From assembly GCA_030613065.1 (NCBI GenBank), contig JAUWMQ010000014.1, forward strand, positions 1 through 34,805: DNA of 34,805 bases, written 5' to 3'. The notes under the pieces are model-generated. The model made no database searches, was not told the origin of the DNA, and saw nothing but the letters and a program-made list of their open reading frames with translations. This DNA is from Candidatus Aegiribacteria sp. (lineage in GTDB: Bacteria; Fermentibacterota; Fermentibacteria; Fermentibacterales; JCC-6). The position numbers were made by a program, and so were the translations under genes. Below are positions 8,022-17,276 of the stretch, piece by piece; within the stretch, counting starts at the first letter, position 1, and each line of letters starts with the position of its first letter.

Positions 8022-8050
8022 TGTTAAGCTTAACATAACAGGAGGTCTGA
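8007..8050. repeat. Perfect 44-bp palindrome, no loop
   Basis: TCAGACCTCCTGTTATGTTAAG|CTTAACATAACAGGAGGTCTGA; 22-bp arms exactly complementary. Confidence 0.97.
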
Positions 8051-8365
8051 TGATCCGAACTCCCTCATCTCCCATTCTCTTCTCCTTCCATTACTCGAGG
8101 GCATTATACACTGTCGCTATCAGTACAGACGCGACATAGCCGTTTCCGTTACAGTGATCGGTGTATGCGTTGTTATCCTCGATGTCTTTCTTCTCTGGAA
8201 TTCGTTGGGATCATAGCCTCTATCTCATGAATGTCATCCATACATGAAACTTTGTCCGAGAGGGACTCGGAGACGATCCTGATGGTTTGAGCGAAGGAGT
8301 GAGATCTTATACAGCTCCCTGGTGCATCAGGACGTTTCTGCTAACGGCAGGATTACTATAAAGTA

Positions 8366-8515
8366 TCAGAATATGGCATAGATGAACGGTGCAAGCACCG
8401 ATCCCTGAGAGAGTACCAGTATAAGGCTGAGAAGTAACAGCACAACGATGATCGGTGTGAGCCACCACTTTTTCCTTACCTTTATAAAACCCCAAATATC
8501 GCCAGCTCGTCCCAT
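8366..8515 (-). CDS. DUF5989-family small membrane protein (SxtK-like)
   Basis: Not in the ORF track (49 aa): MGRAGDIWGFIKVRKKWWLTPIIVVLLLLSLILVLSQGSVLAPFIYAIF*, typical 'RKKWWL.PI..vLLLL..L..L.QGSV.APFIY..F'. Confidence 0.85.
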   Translation of the reverse strand: MGRAGDIWGFIKVRKKWWLTPIIVVLLLLSLILVLSQGSVLAPFIYAIF

Positions 8516-8529
8516 AGTCTATCTCTTTT

Positions 8530-8919
8530 CTAGTATGGCTTGTCCGGTCTGCCGCACGGCCCGTCAGGATCGACGGGAATCCAATAGGACCCGCACTCTC
8601 TGTCGAACCTGAGTTTCAGCGGAGTCTTTCCAAGAAGCCTCATGATCAGCCCCATAGGGGTGATTGCTATAAAATACACGAGTGTGAGCAGAAGGTTGGT
8701 CATCATGAAACCCATTACCGCAGCGAGTTTCATCCAGGCGAATTCGATCGGGCGAAGAATTGTTGGTAAGAGAATCCCTGTAGTGAGGAAGAAACCGGAG
8801 AATGAAGCCGTAACAGACCAGACTTCCGCCCCTTTCAGATACAGAAGGCCTGATATCACAGCAAATGCGCTCGCCATGATCACCCCGAATTTTCTGAGTT
8901 CTGCCGGTCCTTTCTTCAA
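8530..8919 (-). CDS. SxtJ-like membrane protein
   Basis: 129 aa with hydrophobic segments; 'LRPIEFAWMKLAAVMGFMMTNLLLTLVYFIAITPMGLIMRLLGKTPL', between a carbamoyltransferase and a DUF5989 gene. Confidence 0.8.
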   Translation of the reverse strand: MKKGPAELRKFGVIMASAFAVISGLLYLKGAEVWSVTASFSGFFLTTGILLPTILRPIEFAWMKLAAVMGFMMTNLLLTLVYFIAITPMGLIMRLLGKTPLKLRFDRECGSYWIPVDPDGPCGRPDKPY

Positions 8920-8927
8920 ACCCTCTC

Positions 8928-10754
8928 CTAATCCAATTCGTAGATATTTCGCCAGTCAGCCTTCTCCTGCAACTCCGGCTGTTCTTCCTTAAGAAGCAGA
9001 CAGTTGCCAAGTACCAGGACATCCATCTCCGTTCGCATAAAACAGATATAGGCATCGGATGGTGAGCAGACAATCGGCTCACCCCGAACGTTGAAACTGG
9101 TGTTGATGATCACACCGTAACCGGTCTTCTCACGGAACCGGGATATTAGCCTGTGATACCTTGGATTGTCCTTCCTGTCAACCGTCTGCACCCTTGCCGA
9201 GTAGTCTACATGAGTTATTGCAGGCACGTCCGACCTGGGCACGTTCAACTGGTCTATGCCGAAGAGCGTTTCGGTGCCGTCAGGGGGAGCAAGACACCTG
9301 TCCCCTCGAACCGGGGCAACCAGAAGCATGTATGGACTGCTGCAGTCAAGTTCGAAGAAATCGCTTACGTTTTCGCGAAGGACAGAGGGGGCAAAAGGCC
9401 TGAATGATTCCCGGTGCTTGATCTTAAGGTTCATTGTCGATTGCATCGTTGTGTTCCTGGCATCTCCTATGATCGACCGGTTGCCAAGCGCCCGGGGGCC
9501 AAACTCCATCCGTCCGGCGAACCATCCGACCACTTTTCCGTTCATAATGGCATCGGAGACTTCGTCGAGGAGCTTTTCTTCTTCCATCAGAACGTACGGA
9601 GATCCATGCGCCTTTAACCATTGCTCGATCTCATTATCGGTCCAGGATGGTCCAAGGTACGAGCCCTGCTGCAGATCCCGCTTCCCGTCCACCACGCGCG
9701 CGCCGTCCAGAACATGATGCCAGGTGAACAGTGCCGCTCCCAGAGCACCTCCGGCATCTCCAGCAGCCGGTTGAATCCAGATATCATCGAAAATACCTTC
9801 CCTGAGAACCTTTCCATTGGCAACGCAGTTGAGGGCTACACCGCCTGCAAGACAGAGATGTCTGAGTCCCGTCTCTTTCCGGACATGTTTTGCAATCCGG
9901 AGAACAACCTCCTCGGCCACCGCCTGAACCGAAGCCGCAAGGTCCATGTCCCTCTGAGTGAGTTCGCTCTCTGGTTTCCTGGGTAGTCCGCCAAAGAGGC
10001 TATGGAAGTGCCGTGAGGTCATAGTGAGTCCCTGGCAGTAGTTGAAATACTTCATGTCCAGCCTGAAACTTCCGTCTTCCTTCAGGTCCATGACATGGTC
10101 CAGGATGGTCTGAACGAACCTGGGCTCGCCATATGGAGCAAGCCCCATGATCTTATACTCGCCGGAATTTACCTTGAAACCGGTGTAATAGGTGAAAGCT
10201 GTGTACAGAAGCCCCAGACTGTGAGGGAAATGAAGCTCGCTGAGAAGCTGAATCCTGTTGCCATAACCTGTTCCCCAGGAGGCGGTCGCCCATTCGCCAA
10301 CACCGTCCATAGTAATGATGGCAGCCTCTTCGAAAGGACTCGGAAAGAAGGCTGAGGCCGAATGAGACTGATGATGTTCGGGAAATAGAATGCTGCCGGT
10401 GTAACCTTTCAGATCCTTCTTGATCCGATCTCCCATCCAGAGTTTCTCCTTGAGCCAGAGAGGCATGGAGCGAAGGAACGATGGAAGTCCGGCAGGCGCG
10501 TACGAGAGGTACGTCTCAAGAAGCCTCTCGAACTTGAGGAAGGGCTTGTCATAAAATGCAGCGTGGGTAAGTTCCCGGGGGGAGATCCCACCGGCGGTCA
10601 TGCAGTATTCCAGAGCATGCCTGGGGAAGCTGTGGTCGTGCTTCTTGCGGGAGAACCGTTCTTCCTGCGCCGCAGCTACGATCCTTCCATTGTGAACCAG
10701 GCATGCAGCCGAATCGTGATAGAATGCAGAAAGACCTAAAATCCAGGAGTCTAT
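8928..10754 (-). CDS. Carbamoyltransferase (NodU/CmcH/SxtI family), N-terminus extended to a probable non-ATG (ATA) start
   Basis: ORF 8928-10601 lacks the N-terminal motif; the same frame upstream reads IDSWILGLSAFYHDSAACLVHNGRIVAAAQEERFSRKKHDHSFPRHALEYCM. C-terminal YrdC-like part 'FGPRALGNRSIIGDAR'. AAGGAG lies just upstream of the proposed start. Confidence 0.88.
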   Translation of the reverse strand: MDSWILGLSAFYHDSAACLVHNGRIVAAAQEERFSRKKHDHSFPRHALEYCMTAGGISPRELTHAAFYDKPFLKFERLLETYLSYAPAGLPSFLRSMPLWLKEKLWMGDRIKKDLKGYTGSILFPEHHQSHSASAFFPSPFEEAAIITMDGVGEWATASWGTGYGNRIQLLSELHFPHSLGLLYTAFTYYTGFKVNSGEYKIMGLAPYGEPRFVQTILDHVMDLKEDGSFRLDMKYFNYCQGLTMTSRHFHSLFGGLPRKPESELTQRDMDLAASVQAVAEEVVLRIAKHVRKETGLRHLCLAGGVALNCVANGKVLREGIFDDIWIQPAAGDAGGALGAALFTWHHVLDGARVVDGKRDLQQGSYLGPSWTDNEIEQWLKAHGSPYVLMEEEKLLDEVSDAIMNGKVVGWFAGRMEFGPRALGNRSIIGDARNTTMQSTMNLKIKHRESFRPFAPSVLRENVSDFFELDCSSPYMLLVAPVRGDRCLAPPDGTETLFGIDQLNVPRSDVPAITHVDYSARVQTVDRKDNPRYHRLISRFREKTGYGVIINTSFNVRGEPIVCSPSDAYICFMRTEMDVLVLGNCLLLKEEQPELQEKADWRNIYELD

Positions 10755-10900
10755 GGTTGTTCTCCTTGAGTTGATGTGGAGTCTGGAATGAGGGGGAGAA
10801 GGTTGGATGTGATTGCGAGAACCACGAGAACGGAGCCGAAAATAATAGACACACGTTTAAAAAAAGGTACTGTTTTTTCGGTAAGCTCAATCTTCGCCAT
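10751..10900 (-). CDS. Small single-TM protein upstream of the carbamoyltransferase
   Basis: 49 aa, not in the ORF track: MAKIELTEKTVPFFKRVSIIFGSVLVVLAITSNLLPLIPDSTSTQGEQP*; its stop overlaps the proposed carbamoyltransferase start (ATAG). Confidence 0.6.
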   Translation of the reverse strand: MAKIELTEKTVPFFKRVSIIFGSVLVVLAITSNLLPLIPDSTSTQGEQP

Positions 10901-10998
10901 ATCACACCTTAAAAGAAGATCTCCCTCCATAACACCGATCAGGAAGATTGAATCAGGGAAACTTTCTGATAGTTGAAGAAATATAGTTAGTCCTCATG

Positions 10999-13722
10999 TT
11001 AGTCGCTGATTCCGTAATCGGGACCCAGGATGGTTATCTCGTCAGCATCCGAAGATTTTTGTGATTTGCGCGGTTTGCCGGGTACAGGCTCAGGAGAGGC
11101 AATGCTTTCTATCACGTTTTCTGAAAGCGCGAGGTTCCTCATAGTTTCCTTTAACTGCTGAATCAGAGATTTATCGATTTTACTCTTCCTGAAAAAACCT
11201 CCCTCTACTTCATCCAGAAGGTTTTGCAGTACAGGCAATTCAGCGGCGCTTCCGTATCTGCTGATGATTCGAAAAGCTCCTGAAATAGAACTCTCTTGTT
11301 CGAAGAGTATGCCGGAAGGACCTTCCCTAAGGCATCGGGAAAGAAAACTGATGATCTCTTTTTGATTACCAAGCATACTGAAGGATTCCATAATCTCGGC
11401 TCTGATATCACTGTTCTTCCGGAAGGCCTCGGTTATTCTGGGAATGAAAGCTGGATTGCTCATTGCCTGTTTGGTGAGAATATCAAGAGCTATCTCAGCA
11501 ACATCCTTTGACTTATCAAAAATGAGATGCATAGAAAGGCCTTCCCCAGTTGTCGCGGATACCTTGGTGAGGGCCAGAAGGCACTCACGCCTGATCCTTG
11601 AATCCGGGACTTTGCAGAGTTCCGCAAGAATGCTCTCGCTGGAGGGTGAAGCGAGATCACGAAGAACCTGTATCATGTTTCTGGCCTTGTACCAGTCTGT
11701 ATCGGGCAGGATATAGGTTCCTCCACCGACTTTTGAATTGAAGGCTGTTACAATCTCGGTGAGTTTCAAATGGATTGCTGAAAGGCCCCTTTTGCCCATT
11801 TTAAGAAGCATGCGGAAGGCTTTGGATCTAAGTCTTCTGTTGTCCTCGCTAAAAATATTCACCAGCTGAGATACCAGATTAGCCGGAGGAGTTATCATAG
11901 CAAGGTGGCTGGCCTCCCTGGAAACGACCTCATCTTCGGACAGTATATTATGAACAAGTACTTCTGCTGCGTTTATAGTATCCATCTTTCTCTGGGCTTC
12001 CGACAGAGATCGTTTTCTGGCAGCCTCCAACTCAGTTCTTGAGTACCTCATCGATTCCAGATTATTAAGAATCTTCCCCGCCTCAAGAGCTATAGTCATC
12101 ATGCCCCTGGCAAGAAGCGCTTCCATAAGTGAAGCTATGAGAATTACTCCTTTGTACAGAACGTCCGGATCCTGTTCGCGCTTCAGAAGCATGGAAATAC
12201 TCTCGATTATCTGTAATGTTGAGTTTTCTTTTCCCCGCTCCACGGCCAGAAGAGCCATGTCCTGCAGCTTGCCGACAGTCCGGTGTCTTGTGTCCGGGTC
12301 AGGAGAGGGAAGGCTTGTCAGAAGCTTGTCTATAATCTTGCGGACAGCCTTCCATGCCATTCCCCTCTGAATGACACGGTTTGAAAGAAGCCCCTTTTCA
12401 AGGAGGGTGGGATCAAGGGCAAATACGAACCTGGCTATCATCCCTCTCTGCTCTTCCCTGTTCTCCTTTGCGGCCGCTAGAACGGATTTAAGAGCATCAC
12501 CGATCTTGCTGCCAGGAAGGGAATCTATGCTATCTCCCCTTTCAAGCCTGTCTATCAGCTCCGAGAAGATAGCGTCCTCAATGGTGACCTCCCCACGCGC
12601 CAGAGTCTGATCCGTGTTTCCGCCTTCTGAAACGAGCTGGTAATGGAAGCGATTTACGGAAATCGAACCCAATCCCTTGAGTTCAAGAAGCCTGTCCATA
12701 CCACCGTGTTCCGAAATGTATGCGGGAGGTCTGTTGAATATCCTTGAGAATGTTTTCACATCTTGAGCCGTTACTCCCGGATCAAAGGTCAGGCTGCTTA
12801 TGTGCCGCTCTGCAAAAGCTCTGAGAAACCCGCTCATACTTGCGCTCTTTCTTTCCACGCTTATGTCGTTAACCATTACGGTATCACCCATTACAGAAAG
12901 AGTTACCAGTTCCTTCTCTTTGTAAAATTTAGAAAGGACGTTAAGGAAGGATTCCGTCGATGGGTCTATTGATGGGTGTCCGGAGGGAAACATCTGAAGA
13001 GCTTTCATGAGCAGTTCAAGCCTTTTCACTAGATTTTCAGCATTCCTCTGGGCTACAGCCAGCGACATCTGTCCGGATCCCATATGGACCAGGAGATTGT
13101 TTCCCGAAGCGAAGCTTTCCAGTGCCGCTGGACTGAAAGAGAACTTCCATATTCCGGGTGCTTTCTCAATGAAGTCAAATTCAGCAAGAATATCTTTCAT
13201 GAATTTGCGTAACTCTACCGGGAAGGAATTGAGAGCTATCCTGAAGGTTGAATCCTCTTTTCCAGCCGACTGGAGTACTCTCAGCGCAACGTCCGCGCCG
13301 GAGCAGTCCATATCAGACTCAGGGTCGAGAAGATCGTCTTCAATAAGTACGTAAAGAACCTCGGTAAGCAGGGATATCTTGGCTATCACGTACTTCGTTG
13401 CGCCAGAGGGAATGCTGTTGTAAAGGTTCCACACTTCCTCGAGTTTTGTTTTTGAGAACCAGGCATCCAGAGCAGTCCAATCCCAGTCCGGAAGACTTTT
13501 TCCAAGGAGAGGTCTGTCAATAAATGAAAGGAATGTTATGCCGGCCTCTATACGCTGGCAGGTATCTGCGACCATCGACCCAAGAGCTTTACCGATTTCA
13601 TCCGGTTTGTAACCGGAGATGAATTTAGCAAGGGCACCGATCCTGTCCTCGGGATTTTCCTGGGAAGAAACCGCTGTTGTAAGTCTTGCCGCAATCCAGT
13701 CCGGATCCTTCTTATTCTTCAT
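10999..13722 (-). CDS. Large HEAT-repeat-like helical protein, 907 aa
   Basis: Long alpha-helical repeats, e.g. 'SRIRRECLLALTKVSATTGEGLSMHLIFDKSKDVAEIALDIL', and a central 'ALQMFPSGHPSIDPSTESFL' segment. Confidence 0.7.
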   Translation of the reverse strand: MKNKKDPDWIAARLTTAVSSQENPEDRIGALAKFISGYKPDEIGKALGSMVADTCQRIEAGITFLSFIDRPLLGKSLPDWDWTALDAWFSKTKLEEVWNLYNSIPSGATKYVIAKISLLTEVLYVLIEDDLLDPESDMDCSGADVALRVLQSAGKEDSTFRIALNSFPVELRKFMKDILAEFDFIEKAPGIWKFSFSPAALESFASGNNLLVHMGSGQMSLAVAQRNAENLVKRLELLMKALQMFPSGHPSIDPSTESFLNVLSKFYKEKELVTLSVMGDTVMVNDISVERKSASMSGFLRAFAERHISSLTFDPGVTAQDVKTFSRIFNRPPAYISEHGGMDRLLELKGLGSISVNRFHYQLVSEGGNTDQTLARGEVTIEDAIFSELIDRLERGDSIDSLPGSKIGDALKSVLAAAKENREEQRGMIARFVFALDPTLLEKGLLSNRVIQRGMAWKAVRKIIDKLLTSLPSPDPDTRHRTVGKLQDMALLAVERGKENSTLQIIESISMLLKREQDPDVLYKGVILIASLMEALLARGMMTIALEAGKILNNLESMRYSRTELEAARKRSLSEAQRKMDTINAAEVLVHNILSEDEVVSREASHLAMITPPANLVSQLVNIFSEDNRRLRSKAFRMLLKMGKRGLSAIHLKLTEIVTAFNSKVGGGTYILPDTDWYKARNMIQVLRDLASPSSESILAELCKVPDSRIRRECLLALTKVSATTGEGLSMHLIFDKSKDVAEIALDILTKQAMSNPAFIPRITEAFRKNSDIRAEIMESFSMLGNQKEIISFLSRCLREGPSGILFEQESSISGAFRIISRYGSAAELPVLQNLLDEVEGGFFRKSKIDKSLIQQLKETMRNLALSENVIESIASPEPVPGKPRKSQKSSDADEITILGPDYGISD

Positions 13723-13826
13723 GTCCCGCTCCTATCGTCTGAGTATACCTCTGTACGATAAACAAAATGTATAAACAAGGACAACGTCATTGATCGAACA
13801 GTATAAAATCTGCAGGCTGATTTTTC

Positions 13827-14774
13827 TCAACGGAACTTTCTGAGATAGAACGTTTTTCCTCTATATTCCGTTTCAACTAGATCTCCTCTGAAGATTAAAT
13901 CGTCAACAATCGCCCAATCAGCATTCGACCTCTTCAAAAGATCTTCGACGGCATCCCTTCGCATCGGGTGGACCGCTGTTATGCTGAGCAGGTCTTCACC
14001 AGCATTCCCTGTGGATGCAAATGTACTCCCCTCGTAACCGACAAGGAGCTCCACCCGATTTTGCTTCCTGCTGATCTGCTGATATGATCGATTAACGACC
14101 TCTTCTTCGGGCGGCTGCCCATGTTTTTCCGCCGGTGGTCTTGTTGGTACAGCAAGGTAGGAAATATCCGGCTGAAGGATAGCCAGAAAATCACTTACGG
14201 CCTCGATGTCGGCAGCAGTGTCGTTGATATCTCTCACGAGCATCGTTTCTGTTACCAGCATTCCCCCGAAGGTATGGGCAAACTCCATCATCCCGTTAAG
14301 AAGTGTCTCTAGCTGCAGGGTCATATGCGGACGATTGAGCGTATACCACGGTTTCTCAATCACTGAATCTACTTTGATCGAAACCCAGTCTGCATTCATC
14401 AACTCTGCTCTGACGTCCTCTCGCCACAGTAGAGAACCGTTCGTGATCACACCGATCTTCAACCCAAGTGAGCGCAGGAGGTTTATTTCCAGGCCGAGAT
14501 TGATGTCCAGTGTCGGTTCACCATCCGGGACGAAAGTGAGATAGTCAATTGGCTCGTTCTTTCTTTCGGCTTTATCGGTTTTATCACTGACCGCTCTTTG
14601 CAGCTCGTCAGGCTTATAGAACAGCCGGCGATCGATTTCCTTGTGGATGGCTCGCCCAACCTGGCAGTACACGCAGGAATACGTACATGACTTGTGCGGG
14701 ATGTTGTTGATGCCCAGGCTGCGGCCCAGGCGCCGCGACGGAACCGGTCCGAAAGCAATCAAGGCTTCAGCCAT
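13827..14774 (-). CDS. Radical SAM protein (COG0731-like)
   Basis: 'FGPVPSRRLGRSLGINNIPHKSCTYSCVYCQVG' CxxxCxxC motif. Confidence 0.9.
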   Translation of the reverse strand: MAEALIAFGPVPSRRLGRSLGINNIPHKSCTYSCVYCQVGRAIHKEIDRRLFYKPDELQRAVSDKTDKAERKNEPIDYLTFVPDGEPTLDINLGLEINLLRSLGLKIGVITNGSLLWREDVRAELMNADWVSIKVDSVIEKPWYTLNRPHMTLQLETLLNGMMEFAHTFGGMLVTETMLVRDINDTAADIEAVSDFLAILQPDISYLAVPTRPPAEKHGQPPEEEVVNRSYQQISRKQNRVELLVGYEGSTFASTGNAGEDLLSITAVHPMRRDAVEDLLKRSNADWAIVDDLIFRGDLVETEYRGKTFYLRKFR

Positions 14775-14799
14775 TCTACCGCATCAGTCACTACTCACC

Positions 14800-15261
14800 T
14801 CAAGTGGTTGCAGCTGTCTCAGCTCCGATCGACTCAGGATCAGGCTGTTCTTCAATTCGCACGAACTTGCCCCTTGCTGTCGCCATGATCTGGCCGTTCT
14901 GTGAGATATCGGCCTTAAGAAGGTGAAGTTTCGAAGAGGATCGAGTGATCCATGCCCGGACGGTAACTGACTGGCGGCATATTACCGGGTGCCGGAATTT
15001 GATATTCAATTCGGCAGTTACAGCATGAATGCCGTGCGCGAACATGCAATTAGTCATCGCTCCATCGAGAAGAGCAGATGTAATCCCGCCATGGAGCACA
15101 TTGTGATATCCCTGGAAGGCCTGATTACAATCGAACATCGCTTCAACGCTGCCGTCGGGAAGACTTTTGAAGCTCAGACGGAGCCCGTGTTCATTTATGG
15201 AACTGCATACGACGCACCCGGCGTGAGGATGCAATCGAACATTAACTGATTCTTTTCCCAT
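14800..15261 (-). CDS. PaaI-type hotdog thioesterase
   Basis: 'GYHNVLHGGITSALLDGAMTNCMFAHG' hotdog motif. Confidence 0.85.
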   Translation of the reverse strand: MGKESVNVRLHPHAGCVVCSSINEHGLRLSFKSLPDGSVEAMFDCNQAFQGYHNVLHGGITSALLDGAMTNCMFAHGIHAVTAELNIKFRHPVICRQSVTVRAWITRSSSKLHLLKADISQNGQIMATARGKFVRIEEQPDPESIGAETAATT

Positions 15262-16196
15262 CAGGCTTCCGGTCGCAGGGGTACGGATCCGATAGCATCC
15301 AAACCCTTTCCGATAAGGGAATAAATGGCTTCCCAGATTCCGGACATTGCGATTGAAGCCGGAGAGGAAGGGTCAAATGCATTCACCGGAAGACCCTTTG
15401 ACATCGACCGTGTAACGTTGGGATCGTAAGGTATTCTGCCAAGCAGAGGGATATCATCAAGTTCGCAGAATTCCTCTATTTCACGGGTTTTACCGGGGTT
15501 AATGTCGCTTCGGTTGATGCATACCGCAGGAGTAACTCCGAAGTGTCTCACCGTAGCAAGAATACGAGTGAGGTCATGAATTGCCGATACGCCGGGTTCG
15601 GTAGAGATAACTGCAAGATCAGCCCCCGCGCATGCGGCTATAACGGGACAGCCTATTCCCGGAGGGCCATCTACCAGAAGGATGGATTCACTAATTTCTC
15701 TGGATTTATTGATTGCCGCATTCTTGACGGTTGTAACTAGTTTGCCGGAGTTTTCCTCACCTGCTTTCATCTCCGCGTGGTAAAGAGTGCCGTAGGCAAA
15801 ATCGGACACAAACCATGCTCCGGCAGTAGTCCTTGCGCTTGTTATCGCATTCAGAGGACACTGGTAGACGCACGAGTTGCATCCCTCACAGGCGATTCTG
15901 TTTATCCTGTATGTGTTGTCGGAAGAATCCGGGGGAATCACTGCATTGAACCTGCAGACATCAACGCACCTGCCGCAGCCGGTACACTTTTCGCTATCGA
16001 TCTCAGCCTTGTATCCTCCGGTGAAGGGGAACTCTTCCAGTTTCGTCGTTTTTAGAAGTATTTCCAGATTGGCAGCATCAACATCTGCATCCGCGAGAAC
16101 AAGCCTGTGCAGATCTGCAGCCTTATGAGCAAGAGCCGCTGTAAGAGATGTTTTTCCCGTTCCGCCCTTTCCACTGAGAATGACTATCTGCTTCAC
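15261..16196 (-). CDS. MinD/Mrp-type ATPase with inserted 2x[4Fe-4S] ferredoxin domain
   Basis: 'SGKGGTGKTSLTAALA' deviant Walker A; 'CTGCGRCVDVCRFNAV' and 'CEGCNSCVYQCPLNAI'; GTG start overlaps the upstream stop. Confidence 0.92.
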   Translation of the reverse strand: MKQIVILSGKGGTGKTSLTAALAHKAADLHRLVLADADVDAANLEILLKTTKLEEFPFTGGYKAEIDSEKCTGCGRCVDVCRFNAVIPPDSSDNTYRINRIACEGCNSCVYQCPLNAITSARTTAGAWFVSDFAYGTLYHAEMKAGEENSGKLVTTVKNAAINKSREISESILLVDGPPGIGCPVIAACAGADLAVISTEPGVSAIHDLTRILATVRHFGVTPAVCINRSDINPGKTREIEEFCELDDIPLLGRIPYDPNVTRSMSKGLPVNAFDPSSPASIAMSGIWEAIYSLIGKGLDAIGSVPLRPEA

Positions 16197-17056
16197 TTCA
16201 TTACCTCTTCCCTGACAGCCGCGAGAATATCCAGAAAAACTTCCCTGTATTCGGGAAGACCGGTAAGCAGAGGAATTCCCTCTGAGAGAAACTCTGCAAT
16301 TCTCCGGTCCATGGGTATTTTTGCCAGAATGGGTAAATTTGCGGTTTGGCAGTACTTCTCAACTTCATTGTTGCCAATTCCGTCACGGTTGATGATAACA
16401 CCGGCAGGAATGTTCAGCTGGCTGACCACCACATCCACGGCGGCCTTCAGGTCATGAAGCCCGAACGGAGTCGGTTCCGTTACAAGAATAACGTAATCGC
16501 TCCTGCTGACAGCCTCAACTACCGGACAGGATGTTCCAGGAGAAGCATCAATGATAACAGTGCCATCGACCGACTGAGTAAGGTACTCGTTGAGCAGGGA
16601 CGTGATAACGGGAACGGGCATGGCCTGCCCTACATTGAGGATTCCCCTTGCAAAGTTAATAGAACCATCCGTACCACCCTCTATTCTGCCTGTTACATGA
16701 GTAAAATCGCTGATGGCGTCTTCCGGGCAGACAAGACCGCAGCTTCCGCAGCCGTGGCATAGATCGCGAAAAACAAGCACTTTTTCACCTGCAACGGCGA
16801 TTGAGTTCCATACACATACCTCAGCACATCTGCCGCAATAGGTACATTTATCAAGATCGACTTCCGGAACCAGCACTCCGGTATCTCTGCCGTAGGTGTA
16901 ATCTATATCAAGGAAAAGACCTGAATTAGGTTCCTCCACATCGCAGTCAAGGAGTAGAGGTTTTAGAGGAGAATGTTCCGCGGCAGCAATGGCAAGACTT
17001 ACCGCTACCGTTGTCTTGCCAGTGCCGCCTTTACCGCTGGCTACAGCTATAACCAT
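16193..17056 (-). CDS. MinD/Mrp-type ATPase with inserted 2x[4Fe-4S] ferredoxin domain (paralog)
   Basis: 'ASGKGGTGKTTVAVSLA'; 'CTYCGRCAEVCVWNSI' and 'CHGCGSCGLVCPEDAI'. Confidence 0.92.
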   Translation of the reverse strand: MVIAVASGKGGTGKTTVAVSLAIAAAEHSPLKPLLLDCDVEEPNSGLFLDIDYTYGRDTGVLVPEVDLDKCTYCGRCAEVCVWNSIAVAGEKVLVFRDLCHGCGSCGLVCPEDAISDFTHVTGRIEGGTDGSINFARGILNVGQAMPVPVITSLLNEYLTQSVDGTVIIDASPGTSCPVVEAVSRSDYVILVTEPTPFGLHDLKAAVDVVVSQLNIPAGVIINRDGIGNNEVEKYCQTANLPILAKIPMDRRIAEFLSEGIPLLTGLPEYREVFLDILAAVREEVMK

Positions 17057-17065
17057 ACAGGTGGC

Positions 17066-17260
17066 CTACCCGCGGGTCATTCTTGCCCCGCACTTCGGGC
17101 AGGTAAGGCTGTTACACGGTGTGCCAACCTGATGCTGCTGCTTGTACCCGCAACCGGGACAGACGCAGTCACCGCCGGGCCCTGCTGCATATGGTCCTCC
17201 GCCGCGGCCTCTTCCTCCTGAGGGATTCCTTCCCTGTCCTCTTCCTCCTCCTGTGTTCAT
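17066..17260 (-). CDS. Small Gly/Arg-rich zinc-ribbon protein
   Basis: 64 aa with 'CVCPGCGYKQQHQVGTPCNSLTCPKCGARMTRG' (paired CxxC). Confidence 0.75.
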   Translation of the reverse strand: MNTGGGRGQGRNPSGGRGRGGGPYAAGPGGDCVCPGCGYKQQHQVGTPCNSLTCPKCGARMTRG

Positions 17261-17276
17261 GATTTTGTCCTTTCTA

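Noticed and set aside
8007-8050. Rho-independent terminator
   Set aside because: No loop and no U tract on either strand.
9153-10355. Plus-strand ORFs (84-153 aa) antisense to the carbamoyltransferase
   Set aside because: They overlap a strongly conserved coding gene and read as antisense translations without family motifs.
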